Assembly: GCF_963678635.1 (NCBI RefSeq)
Contig: NC_087068.1
Location: 53,716,213-53,780,212 of the forward strand
From: Symsagittifera roscoffensis
Taxonomy: Eukaryota > Xenacoelomorpha > Acoela > Convolutidae
Direction of reading: 5' to 3'
Length of the DNA: 64,000 nucleotides
Shown: piece after piece, positions 1 to 11,900 of the stretch
How the letters are laid out: every line of letters starts with the position of its first letter
How positions within the stretch are numbered: the first letter of the stretch is position 1
Notes under the pieces: generated by a model
What the model saw: the letters and a program-made list of their open reading frames with translations, nothing else
What the model was told of the DNA's origin: nothing
Database searches by the model: none
Program-made: the position numbers and the translations under genes

Positions 1-1918
1 TATTTTTTAGTTTTCAGATTTTTTTATCACACCACTGAAAAAAAAAACACATTTATTTGAAAAAATTTTTGAACATTTTTTAAGACTACGGTCAGAACAC
101 TCTCTGCTACTTGCACAGCAACAGGCTATCCTTGTTTTACCTCGTGTGTTTTGTTCGACCCGCAAACGAAAAGGAATTCCGGTGTGTTTAGTTTTCTTAT
201 AGTTTTTTCACAAAAAATCTGGTAGCATAAATCAACCTAGTGCCGGTCGCTTGATATATCTTTGAAAGCTCCCTGATGTGTTTCGATCGTTATTAAAAAA
301 ACTATTTAGTGTCCAGAAAAATTGCTTGGAAAGTTTTGCTTCGTAGAGGATATTACAGAAACTTGATATTGATCCATTCAATTCCAAAGTTTTTTTCATC
401 ATTGTTTATTCGTTCTCGAAACCGTAGTCCGTATTTTCTGATCTAGAACAATAACGAAACGGAAATAAGCCAAATGGAGCTGTAATTAGAACCGTCTGTT
501 CCTAACGCTACCTCCAGGGGATTTTCTTTGTTTTTTGTATAGACTCTCCAATTGATTTCACACCGAATATTTGATTTTTCGTGACCTGACTTTCGGTTTG
601 TTTTCAAGTCCAATTTGAATTCATATGCTAATTGAATATCTTACTACGCTCTTCATTAACAAAAATGCAAAAAGAAGAGAAAAAATCGTTCAAATTAACT
701 TTTATTGTGTAGATTTTTCAGCAAAATGGAAGTGTTCTAGGTTTTTTAATTTCAATCAAAAATGGCTATATTTATCAGTAATGAGTAAATCATAGAAGAT
801 AATTGAAATCTAACAATTCTTAGAGGATTTTGTTTTGTTCGACAAAATTTTTTTAGTTTTCCTAACTCACACTTTTCAAGAGTCTATGAACCCAGTTCAG
901 ACTCTTATATAGGTCTTGATGATTTTTTTCTCAGGAAGAAGTTTCAGATTTACAACAGCAAAGTAAAAAAAATTCGATTGAGACTATTTTTTAAAATTGG
1001 TTTAATTTTTATCAGAAAAAGGTCAAAAAGGAATTGTTCTTGTACTTCGACGAGCTGTAAGGCTATGTATTTTTTTTGATATTTGAACTTGAACATTATA
1101 CAAAAAAATGAAGAGCTTTTCTAATTCCTAGCGTTTATGATTTTTTGTCGACTTTTTGTCTTCTATATTTCAATTGTCTGCCATCCTTTTTTCGTTTTCT
1201 GTCACTATCTGCCAAAATTTGAGAAAATTTACTTCGATACATTTTAAAAACTTGAGAAAAATCAACAGTAAATTTGAATTCAAACACGTGTACCCGTCGG
1301 TGCATGCTAACGGATTGTGTAGTTTAGGGTTATGATTCACACGCCAAAATTCACCGTACAGAGGCCCGTAGTTTAGTAGATATGGAAAATTATACGAATC
1401 TTTCGAACAGTTTTTAAAAACATAGAAAAAAAATCAAACCTATTTTTTATTACAATTTAGGATGAAAATTTTGTACCCGGGTGTGAATGGGGTTTGAAGT
1501 TAAGGCTGTAATTCCAACGCCAGAATTCCACCTTTCAGAAGCTGAAAGTTGAGAAGATATAAGTTGAGAAGTATAGACGATGTTTTGAACTTTGCATATT
1601 ATTCTTAAACTCAAAATTATTTTTAAGTCAGTTTTGTGGCCGTACTTGCATGCTAGCCTAGTTGTAATTTCGACTTGCAATTTTTATGATTCAACTTGGC
1701 CTTTCTGAAGCTTTTACTTTAGGGGACTTAGACCATTTATGAATTTTTCAAAAAATTTTTTAATAAAATGAAAAACAAAAATTCGTAGCCGTGGTTGAAT
1801 GCGACGGGGATGTAGTGATTGGTTGTGAATAATGCCAAAACTTCACTCAAATTTTAGAAGATATGATAAACTTTAAGAATATTAGAAAAAAATTTAAAAG
1901 CAGAAAAAAAAACGCCAA
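1..1918. other. AT-rich non-coding DNA
   Basis: No convincing gene, exon or RNA gene is visible here. Only short chance open frames occur. Bases about 40-160 resemble parts of 56360-56800 and 60735-61370 (shared words include ttgcacagcaac and ggctatc), so a dispersed repeat of unknown class begins the window. Confidence 0.5.
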
Positions 1919-2450
1919 CCGATTCACTCTGTGAAAAGAATTGAAATTATTTGAAGTTTCATCGCTTGAATACTTAGCTCAGAATAAACTTAGTTTCTTG
2001 CGAACGAATTCGTTTTTTGTAATAATTCAAACTTTATTGGCTTGAACAGTTTGCTTACAAAATTAATTTTTTTGCATACCAACTCGCTCTATAGAATTAC
2101 TTGAAAAGTTTCAAAAAACACATCGCTTTAATAATTTGAATGAAAAATTTCATGTTTCTGCAAATGAATTCGTTCTATGAAAGGGCCTGAACTATTTCAA
2201 AGTTTTTTCACTTGAATAGCTAATTAAAACATTTTTGCAAACCGACTCCCACTATGACATATTCTAAAATCTTCAAAGTTTCATCGATTGAATATCTTGT
2301 TTAGAAAATTTTTAGTGTTTTCAAACCGATTTGCTTAATGATATAACACGAAATAATTTGAGGTTGAATAAGTAACATGAAATATTTTGAGGTTGAACCA
2401 ATTGAATAGCTTGCTTTGGAAAACTTGCTTTGAATAGCTTGCATTGAAAA
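1919..2450. repeat. degenerate tandem array, roughly 90-bp unit
   Basis: The stretch reiterates a loose unit built from 'cgaacc-gattc', 'ctatgaaa', 'ttcatcgcttgaat' and 'agcttgcttagaaaa'. The same unit recurs at 28131-29259 and 48175-48600. The copies are diverged and of unequal length. No coding potential is evident. Confidence 0.55.
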
Positions 2451-3643
2451 ACTTTTTTGAGAACCGATTCTGCATTGAAATGACGGGAAAGCTTTCAGTT
2501 TATTTGTTTGAATAACTTGCTGAAACAAATCAACTTCTCACGAATCGGTGTGCTCTTAGAAAAAGCTTGACCCATATCAACGCTGCATTGCTTCATTAGG
2601 TTGTTTTAGAAAATCTAAAAACTTGATTTAAGTTGAAGTTCAGTTTCACTGCTTGATTAGCTTGCTTAGGAAAAACCTTAACTTTTGGCGAATCGATTTA
2701 GTCTATGGAAATATTTGAAATTTTTTACTGCTTCAATGCTTGCTGATAAAAAACCATAATTTGCGATTGGAACTAAAATGTTAAACAACAAACGGTGTTT
2801 CTTCGCTTGACTGCTTGTGTCTGAAAAACTATTGCGAACCAGTTTAAGTTATTCAATTGTTTCAATTTCTAAAAGCTTGTCTGAAATCATTTTATTAGTG
2901 GCGCTCATGCTAGTATTATTTAACGAAGTTGGTTGAAGTTTATAAAAGTTCATAAAGGTCACTTTTTTAATAGGTTTTGAAAACTGCTAATAAAGTATCG
3001 CAAAGCTAAACTGTCACAATTCATGAATGTATCAAGTTAACACATTACTCTGTCTTAAATAGTTAAAAACTTTTAGAACCCTAGCTGAAAGCGATCATTG
3101 TTTAGATTTATGCTCTCAGTTCGTAAACGCAATTATTCCCTGGCTCCTGGTACAATTGGCAGATTTAACTTGTGATTCGGTGCTTCTGTCACGAGGCAGT
3201 TTATGCGTTTTTTTTTCAAAATTCAACCTGTCACATATCAACAAACCGAGTTATCTACAAGCTAAAAGAAATCAACGTCATAAGTGTTATTCTTGACAGA
3301 GATGCGTCAATTAAAATGGAGAAGTCCATTCTGTAGTTCGTGCTGATTTTTTTTTGTTTTTAATTCAGAAAAAAGACATATAAAGCTCCTATAAGTACAG
3401 ATGTGGCAATAACTCATTATCAGGCATTTATGACTGCAACTATTCCGATATCGACAAATTAAGTTCAGCTTGAATTCATTTGCTAATAGCAAGGCAGTTT
3501 ACTCGCTTTCCTATGAAAAAGGAAACGGAGCGATAAAACTACTTCTAGCTTCGAAAAAGGATTTTTATTTTCAGAATTCACAGCATAATATAAAACTATC
3601 CATCGATTCGGTTCTCTCTAATTAGGATAGTTTCATGAAATGA

Positions 3644-3910
3644 GTGCCAATTTTAGAAAGAGTCTGGTTTGTTGACCTAACTCTTTTCCTTCATTTGTGC
3701 TTAATTTCTATCGGTGTTTTTATTGTAGAGTACAACTTGGAAGAGAGGTTGAATTACTTAAATTGTGTTGGTTGGTTGCTCGTGGTCATCTTCAGAATCG
3801 TCTTTCCCATCGCTGTGATGCTCATTTTCTGTGTGATGTTTTCGGCTGCGCTCTCTTTTCAACAAGGTTGTCAGTTTTTAAAAAAAAAGGATGATAATAC
3901 GACTTACTAG
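3644..3910 (+). other. small hydrophobic ORF in duplication copy 1
   Basis: An 88-codon open frame with two strongly hydrophobic stretches (around residues 10-29 and 43-70). Its counterpart is at 5250-5513. About twelve residue differences separate the two over roughly 79 aligned positions, and most nucleotide changes alter the amino acid. That pattern argues against constraint on this frame. I recognise no family. It is probably a chance ORF kept open in a repeat. Confidence 0.2.
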
Positions 3911-5249
3911 TTCAAAGTATGAAACAGTGTTTTTTGGAGCTCTGCTGAAAATCCAGAATAACCATAATATTGGCAAAAATTATGACGATTTTTTTGTAAA
4001 TAATCACGGTTTAGAGCTCTTTGTTTGCGTCCAAGGCGCCTTTTTTGAGAATCTATTCTGCTTTGAAATGACGGGAAAGCTTTCAGTTTATTTGTTTGAA
4101 TAACTTGCTGAAACAAATCAACTTTTTACGAATCGGTGTGCTCTTAGAAAAAGACCCATATCAACGCTTCATTGCTTCAGTAGCTTGTTTTAAAAAATCT
4201 AAATTTTCGCGAACGTTTTTGCTCCTTCAAAAATTTGATTTAAGTTCAGTTTCATTGCTTGATTAGCTTGCTTAGGAAAAACCTTAACTTTTGGCGAATC
4301 GATTTGGTCTATGGATTTTTTTGACTTTTTTTTTGTTTCCTTGCTTGCTGATAAAAAACAATAATTTGCCGTTGAAACTAAAATGTTAAACAAGAAACGG
4401 TGTTTCTTCGCTTGACTGCTTGCGTCTAAAAAATTATTGCGAACCAGTTTAAGTTATTCAATTGTTTCATTTTCTAATAGCTTGTCTGAAATCATTTTAT
4501 TAGGGGCGCTCTTGCTAGTATTGTTTAACGAATTTGGTTGAAATTTTTAAAAATTCATAGAGGTCCCTTTTTTTAAATAGGTTTTGAAAAACTGCTAATA
4601 AAGTATCGCAAAGCTAAACTGTCACAATTCATGAATGTATCAAGGTAACACATTATTCTGTTTTAAATAGTTTAAAAGTTTTAGAACCCTAGCTGAAAGC
4701 GATCATTGTTTAGATGTATGCTCTCAATTCGTAAACGCAATTATTTCTTGGCTCCTGGTACGATTGGCTGAGTTAATTTGTGATTCGGTGCTTCTATCAC
4801 GAAGCAGTTAAAGCGTTTTTTTTTTCAAAATTCAACCAGTCACCATATCAACAAACCGAGTTATCTACAAGCTAAAAGAAATCAACGTCATAAGTGTTAT
4901 TCTTGATAGAGGTGCGTCAATTAAAATACAGAAGTCCATTCTGTTTTTCGTGCTGATTTTTTTTGTTTTTCGTTCAGAAAAAAGACATAATAAGCTCCTA
5001 TAAGTACAGATGTGGCAATAACTCATTATAATGCATTTATGACTGCAACTATTCCGATATCGAAAATTTAAGTTCTGTTCGAATTCATTTGCTAATAGCA
5101 AGGCAATTTACGCGCTTTCCTATGAAAAAGGAAACGGAGCGATAAAACTACTTCTAGCTTCGAAAAGGGATTTTTATTTTTTAGAATTCACAGCATAATA
5201 AAAAACTACCCATCGATTCGGTTTTCTCTAATTAGGATAGTTTCATGAA

Positions 5250-5513
5250 ATGAGTGCCAATTTTAGATGGCTTGTTGACGTATCTCTTTTCCTTCATTTG
5301 TGCTTAATTTCTATCGGTGTTTTTATTGTAGAGTACAACTCGGAAGAGAGGTCGAATTACTTAAACTATGTTGGTTGGTTGCTCGTGGTCATCTTCAGAA
5401 CCGTCCTTTCCATCGCTGTGATGCTCATTTTCTTTGTGATGTTTTCGACTGCGCTCTCTTTTCAACAAGGTTGTCAGTTTTTCAAAAAACAGGATGATAA
5501 TACGACTTACTAG
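5250..5513 (+). other. small hydrophobic ORF in duplication copy 2
   Basis: An 87-codon frame, counterpart of 3644-3910, with the same hydrophobic stretches and the same C-terminal residues DDNTTY. An overlapping frame (5300-5497; 3697-3894 in copy 1) is better conserved between copies, but its first codon is GTG. No splice context or family resemblance supports either frame as a gene. Confidence 0.2.
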
Positions 5514-5851
5514 TTCAAAGTATGAAACTGTGTTTTTTCGAGCTCTGCTGAAAATCCAGAATAACCATAATATTGGCAAAAATTATGGCGATTTTTTTTT
5601 GTAATTAATCGCGTTTTAGAGCTCTTTTTAGGGTTTTGTGTCCAAGGCGCCTCTAGAATAATGTCAAGTTTGGCCGCGGTCTCAAAAAATGTCTATATTT
5701 TTTCAAACCCATTTTGGTTTTTTGAGCACTGCTGAATTTGTAGAATGATCTTATTTTGCTGTAAGTTTCTGCGTCTTTTTTGCATTTGTATGTATTTTAT
5801 GTTTCGATTATTCAAATTGACCACGCCTGTGCCTTTTGCGTTTCTTCCTTT

Positions 5852-5998
5852 TCAGGCTCCCGACTTTTTTGACTGGGATCCGGACCTTGAGCCCCTGTGA
5901 GTGCCCCCCGAGGTGGAGGTGCGGTCCCTCCCCTCTCCCCGGTTGCCACTGGTGCTGCGTCTGCTCTCCCCGCCACTCGTCTGCCCCCCACCCGAACC
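5852..5998 (-). CDS. PPP2R5 (B56 family): PP2A-B56 exon 4 (C-terminal tail and stop)
   Basis: A GC-rich island with the acceptor CCAAG at 6003-5999, followed by 48 codons and a TGA at 5854-5852. It begins [12 protein letters not shown] and continues Ser/Gly/Arg-rich, matching in composition and phase the Gly-rich end of exon 3 ([10 protein letters not shown]). The opposite strand also shows a plausible exon (acceptor ttttcag, donor GTGAGT around 5854-5902), but it has no family support. The assignment to B56 rests on phase, composition and the absence of another C-terminal exon. Confidence 0.65.
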   Translation of the reverse strand, partial: GSGGGQTSGGESRRSTSGNRGEGRDRTSTSGGTHRGSRSGSQSKKSGA

Positions 5999-8900
5999 CT
6001 TGGTACAAAAAAGTTGTTTTTAAGTGAGGTAGTTATACTGTTGTTTTTAAAAACCGTTGTTTTTAAAAACCGTTGTTTTTAAAAACCGTTGTTTTTAAAA
6101 ACCGTTGTTTTTAAGTGAGGTAATTATACAAACTTCGATTCTTTGAAAAACTGAAGTTTAACTTTTGCGTTGAAAATTTCATTTAAAAACATCATTGTAT
6201 ATAAAATGCATAATTTTTCTTGCCTGTTAAAAAGTTAGGATAACACTCGTAGTTGATTAAGAGTGGTAACTTAAACTAAGACTAGATTAAGACTAAGGTT
6301 GGTTAAGATTCCTACGATAAGACTAAATAAAAGACGGGGATGCTATCTAAAGTAAGAGAGGTTAAAAAGATTAAATTGGTTTCGGTTGATTTGTTGCATA
6401 TCACTAAAGATAGTGCGCAAATTCCAAGTCTACCAAAAGCCGTTGCGCTTTTGGCAGGTGTATATAAATTAACAACGTAAAGGTCAACGATCAGTATAGA
6501 GGTTAAATGATCAAACATTAATACATTTTACATTCCCCGCGAAAATTTATCTAAACCCTATTACTTTCGCCTCGCAAAAAAAAGGAAGTATTTAAGCGCT
6601 AGGATGAATGAACAAGTGGGCTCGTTGGCCAAGACCCCCAAAAGTGGATCTGAATTGCTAGAGACATAATCTTGATAAAGCACCGAGGGCCAAGAAAGCG
6701 TATTTCATACTAAACAAAAATTTAATGCACGGTTACCAGGTCGAAGGAACGGGTGTACGGTTCGGGAAGGACCGTGCGAACGGGCCCGATGGGCCGGAAG
6801 ACGTTTTCTTCAAGTAATAACACAAAAGAACAAAAACAAAGCACCTTAGATCAAATAGCATGTTTTCGTCAAGTGAAATTAAATGTAGACCAGTTACTAT
6901 GGACGAGCAAGGAACTGGAATAGCACTGGGGTGATTGAGGCAGTAAGGTAGGCAGGGAGATATCCCCGAAGGCAGGCCAAAATAAGAGGGCGGTACTAAG
7001 ATGGATAGATCTAATGGTTATCCAGTGGTAGCACCCAATGGGTGAAAGAGAACTTTAACGACATTCAAGCGAGGTTATGGGGCTCAAATAAAGCTTTAAG
7101 TGTTACCAAAAGTAATCTAAATTTTTGGCGTATTATGCCAGCACTGGAAGTTTATATGACTCTAAAGGCGATGGAATGTTAAATAGCATTCAACAATAAA
7201 CAGGGTACTAGAGTACTAAGAGTTTTTAATGGAGTTTTTGAGAGATTATGAAAGTTTATGATAGCATCTAGACTGAAACTCCTACTTCTAATTCGTTTCC
7301 CGATTTGCCGCTTTGTTAATTGTCCATCTCCTTAACTCCTCCAGCGTCATTGGCCGTCCTAGGAGTTCTATCGCCGAAATGATAGAGGAAGTGTTCAGCC
7401 AGTCTGGGTCAGGTACAATGGGAGCAGATGTTGAAGATGAGGTTTCGGAGGGTAGGCCCGATGGGTTGAATTGAGTGGTACAGACCTCAGGACTAAATTT
7501 GACCTTCTTGCGAGGAGTATGTTGGTCATCTGCTACCGAGGGCTTTGGATCACTTGGGTACGCAGAGCTTTCTTCCCGCAAGTGAACTATAGTTGGACGC
7601 GAAGATGAGGGTGGTGTTAAGGTTGTCAGGTCTACTAAGTCGACTTGGTGGCTTTCCATTTCTACGGTAGTTGCTTCTATCGTTGTGTGAGCTGGGGCAG
7701 AACTAGGTGAAATAAATGATGGGCCGTCCTGATCTTCATTTGTTAAACCAACTACACTGGTAAACACTCTCTCACCTAGCATCTTGGGAGGCTGTCTAAT
7801 TCGCATAGGTCTGGTGTTCTGTCGTGTAAAGATTTCTGACAATTTCTTCGAGGGTGGTGATTTCATTGGAGATGACGCTTTCCTCTTAGCGGTACCGGAC
7901 AGTTTCGGTTTTTTAGTGGCAAGGCAGAGTATAGTTGATTATATTCCGCCTCCGCCATGGCGATTGGTTCTACACTAATCTTGGTAAATTCCCCTCCAGG
8001 ATTCTCCGGAAGAAACGGCTTTTCTTGAATCGGTTGATTGGCCTCCTCAATAGTGTCCAAGAGAACCAACTGTGGGGTCACTTGTAGGTCCCTTTCATTA
8101 TCACCAGAATCCAAGTCGATCAGGGGAATCTTATCTAACTCGACCTTCTGTTCAACATGGTCCGGTATTTCTGGCTTACGATCTGTTCGATCGGAGATAA
8201 GGTGTTCATCCGATTTTGTAGCTTCGAGTAATGTTTTATCCTTGAGGTCTTTTAGCGAAATTAGGTCTGAAATTATCGTCTGAAATCTCTTCATGTGGTT
8301 CGATCATCAATCCAGGTTCATTTACGCAACTTTTTCGAAGGTCGGGTTTACCCGACGGGCTTGATTCTTGGTCACTTTCAAGGCCTATTGGGATTCTCAA
8401 TCTCTTCCTCTGTTCTTCTTCCTCTCTGAGAAGAGTTTCTCTAAAGCTGTTCATGGCCGCGTTTCGCCTCGCGATATCACGCTCTTCGAATTTCCACTGG
8501 AGGTTTCTTTTCTTTTGCGTCGTTCTTGAGCTTTTAAATCCGACATTTCTCGGAGGTTTTGCCGTTTTCCTCAGTCCTTTACTCGCATAGAACCTAACTA
8601 GTTGATCTCGTTTTCTCGGGCTGGGTTTCTTCTGGGTGCATTGTCTTTTAATGGCTAAATCAGATTTACGTATTATTTTACCATTTTTAAGGTAACTGTG
8701 TGGTCTGACTCCCTTACAATTTCATCCTTGAGTACTCTATAGAATGGTTCACTTTTCGATCTATCTTGGACTTTTCGATAAATAGTGGTCTTACCCGGCG
8801 GGTTATTCAGTATTGAGTCCTTTATGCCCAAGGCATCTCTCTTTTCTGCCCGAAAAAGCACTTTTACTGGGGATTCAGTACTGGTTGGTACGTATCTCAC

Positions 8901-11900
8901 TGCATTTGAGATATCCTCCGAGGACGTTGAGTTTTCGTCAACATCTCCATCTTCTATATCATCGGGGGCGTCCCAGTCGTGTCTTCGCTCTCGGCTCATT
9001 AGTTTTTTGCCCTTATCTACGCATAACAAAGTTTTATTCCAATCAAGGTTATTTGAAGAGGGTGATTTGACCAAATTATGCCAGATGGTGTTTGGGGATC
9101 TACCAAAATGTGCTTCGAAGGGAGAGCAGTTAAGCGACTGTTGAGTTACCGTTCTTAAACATTTTATTATTTTCAAAAGTGCAGATTCTAGCGAAGGTTT
9201 TGGACGTTCTTGTGCCATAACCAAGAGTCTTTCCTTAATGGTTCTGATTAGACGTTCCACTAGTCCGGTAGCTCTATGATCACCCACTGGGCTAAATATC
9301 ACCTTTATATTGTGATCGTGGCAGAATTCTCTGACTTCCTTGGAGATAAAACCAGATCATTGATCTGTTCTAATGGTTCTAGGTATCCCGTGTAAAGCAA
9401 TGTATTTACTAAGGAAGTTTATGATAGATTTTGCCGATGTGCTGGATGTTATTTGAGCTGATGGGAATTTTGAAAATCTGTCCACACACACTAATATGTA
9501 TTTTTTTGTTCCCCATACTAAAGGTAACGAAACGGCGAAATCTAATTCCATTTCATGGTTTGGCTCTTCGACCGTTGGGAGTTTCCCTAGAGTATTGTGT
9601 TTTATAAGAGGTTTCAAGTTTTTACCTGCTTTCACGCACTCAATACAGTTTTCGCCGTGGACTTGGATTTCGCGGTAAATTTTCGGCCACCAGATGTATT
9701 GAGTTGCCAGACTTTTCATTGCGAACTGGCCAGGGTGAGCTTCGTGTAGTCGGTTGAGCATTGTCGATCTTAGGCATGCTGGAATAACTAACCGATTGTC
9801 CAGATAAAGACATCCTCCGCTGACATGTAAATTATTTAGGTACGATTTATAGTAGTTTCCCAGTTGTAGAATATCTTGTTTGCGGTCTTCCTCAATTGCT
9901 TTAATTATCTTTTTCAGAACTAGATCTTGTTTTGATAAGAGGGACATAAATTTTGAATCAAATATTTCTGGCCAAGAAAAAGGGAATATGTTGACTGTTT
10001 TCTTTTTACTAGGTGATCTTTTCACGGGGTTATCCGACGGGTTACTGGTACTTGCTGTTAAAGAGTCCATGTTTTCATTAGTAGTAAGTTCTTTCTGTTG
10101 GTTAAATTCAATTTGTTCTGCCTTTTCTTTCAGGATGTTAAAATTCGTAAAAAAGTCGTTTATTTTGCAAGATGAGTCACACTGTTCTGTACGCGAGTGA
10201 GAATTTTGGCACACTGAAATGTTGGAATAGTTAGCTATCGCTTGGAACGTTTCAGCGGCATTAGCAATTCGTTTCTCACGTTCTATTTCTTGACTGGTCA
10301 TATGATCTGTTGACTGGCCAATCGTGTTGCAGGAAGTGACGTCATGTGCTAAGAAATGTTGAGAGAATTTATTTCTTATTTGCGACCACGAGTTTTTCGG
10401 CATTAGATGATCAAAACCTAGGAGCGTACTAATCTGATTTACTGAAGCGATAACAAATTTTTCGTCATCCAGAGAAACTGGTACGGGTTCACCCGATGGG
10501 TGTCGGGATATATAATCAACGAATCCCATATCTTTACCGGGTAAATGTTCGACGGTAAAGTCGAACGGTAGTATTTTGTCCGCCCAACGGGTGAGACGTG
10601 ATTGAGCCGTTTTAGTATATTTATCGTCTTTCAGTGCTCCTATTAAGGCTTTGTGGTCTGTTAAAATTGAGAATTGTTTGCCCAGTAGGTAATTTTTGAA
10701 ATGGTCTAGTGCCCACACTAATCCCAGTAGTTCGAGTTCATTAGTGCTGTATTTTAATTCGGCAATATTCAAAAATCTGCTAGCGAACGCTACGGTCTTT
10801 CAATTCCCCCGATGGTCCTGTTCGATGGACGCGCCCAATCCTAAATGTGAAGCATCGCATTTCACTCGAGTGTTCAGTTTTACATCGAAATGATGGTTCG
10901 TCACCGTATTGCAAATTTCTTTCTTGATTTTTTCAAACGCTTCCGTGTGTACTGTGGACCACTTAAATAGTTTATTTTTTTTTGCATAAGTTCTCTAAAC
11001 GGTGTTGATAGGGACGGTAAGTTTGGTATGAATTTATTAAATTGATTAATCGATCCCATTAATGATCTGATATTTTTGATACAGTTTGGTTCTTTCAGAT
11101 TTCTGATTGCGTCAAATTTATGTATTAGTGGTGTCGTCCCTTTTGCGTCAATTTTAAATCCCAACCATTCTATGTTGTGAATTGAGAATGTGCATTTTTC
11201 CCATTTTATGGCTAGTCCCTCGTCATCTAGTGTTTTTAACACGTTAATGACTAGCTTTTTATGTTCCTCCTCGCTACCGACGGTGGCGATTAGGATGTCG
11301 TCGAGATAACAATGGGTATTTGGTAATTTTTCCGTCAAACGGTTCATTATGCGTTGAAATTCATTAGGCATATCGCCTAGTCCGTAAAATCCGGTTTTAA
11401 AACGGTAGGAACCCGTTACTTCTCCCCCACGATGTTAAAATTACACTGATTACTTGCCTTTTTAGAAAGCGGTATTTGACTGTAGGCGTATTTTAGATGA
11501 ATCGATGAAAACCAGATGTTTCTATCATCGTGGCCGCTAATCGTAACTGCTACGTTGTCAATTAGTTCGAATAGGTTCGGCATTTGATATCTATTACGAA
11601 ATATCTGTTTGTTTAATATTTTTGAGTTCAATGCTAGTTTGATTGATCCGTCCCTTTTTGCTGTAATCACGACGGGGGAGATAAAACAATCTTCAGAGCA
11701 TCTAGATAATTTTTCGATGTGTCCGTCTCTTAGTAATTGGTCAATACATAATTTGACTTTAGGGAGAAGATGGACCGGGATACGTTTCCCTTTCACCTGT
11801 ATCGGTTTTAACGGTTCGTTAAAATAAGTATTAACTACGTAGTTCTTTGATCTACCAGTTCTTTTTATGAGACCTGAAAAGTGTTTTGATATGTATGTTT

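Larger units (their letters stand above)
2451..5640. repeat. 1.6-kb direct tandem duplication
   Basis: Two copies of a roughly 1.6-kb segment lie head to tail (about 2451-4039 and 4040-5640). Matching landmarks are offset by 1588-1610 bp, for example 'tatttgtttgaataacttgc' at 2501 and 4089, and 'ttatctacaagctaaaagaa' at 3251 and 4861. The copies differ by scattered substitutions and small indels, so the duplication is not recent. Each copy contains one 87- or 88-codon hydrophobic open frame. Confidence 0.85.

Noticed and set aside
5854-5896. Plus-strand exon [14 protein letters not shown] with acceptor and GTGAGT donor
   Set aside because: It lies antisense within B56 exon 4, has no partner exons in phase and no family resemblance. 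The minus-strand reading fits the B56 tail better.
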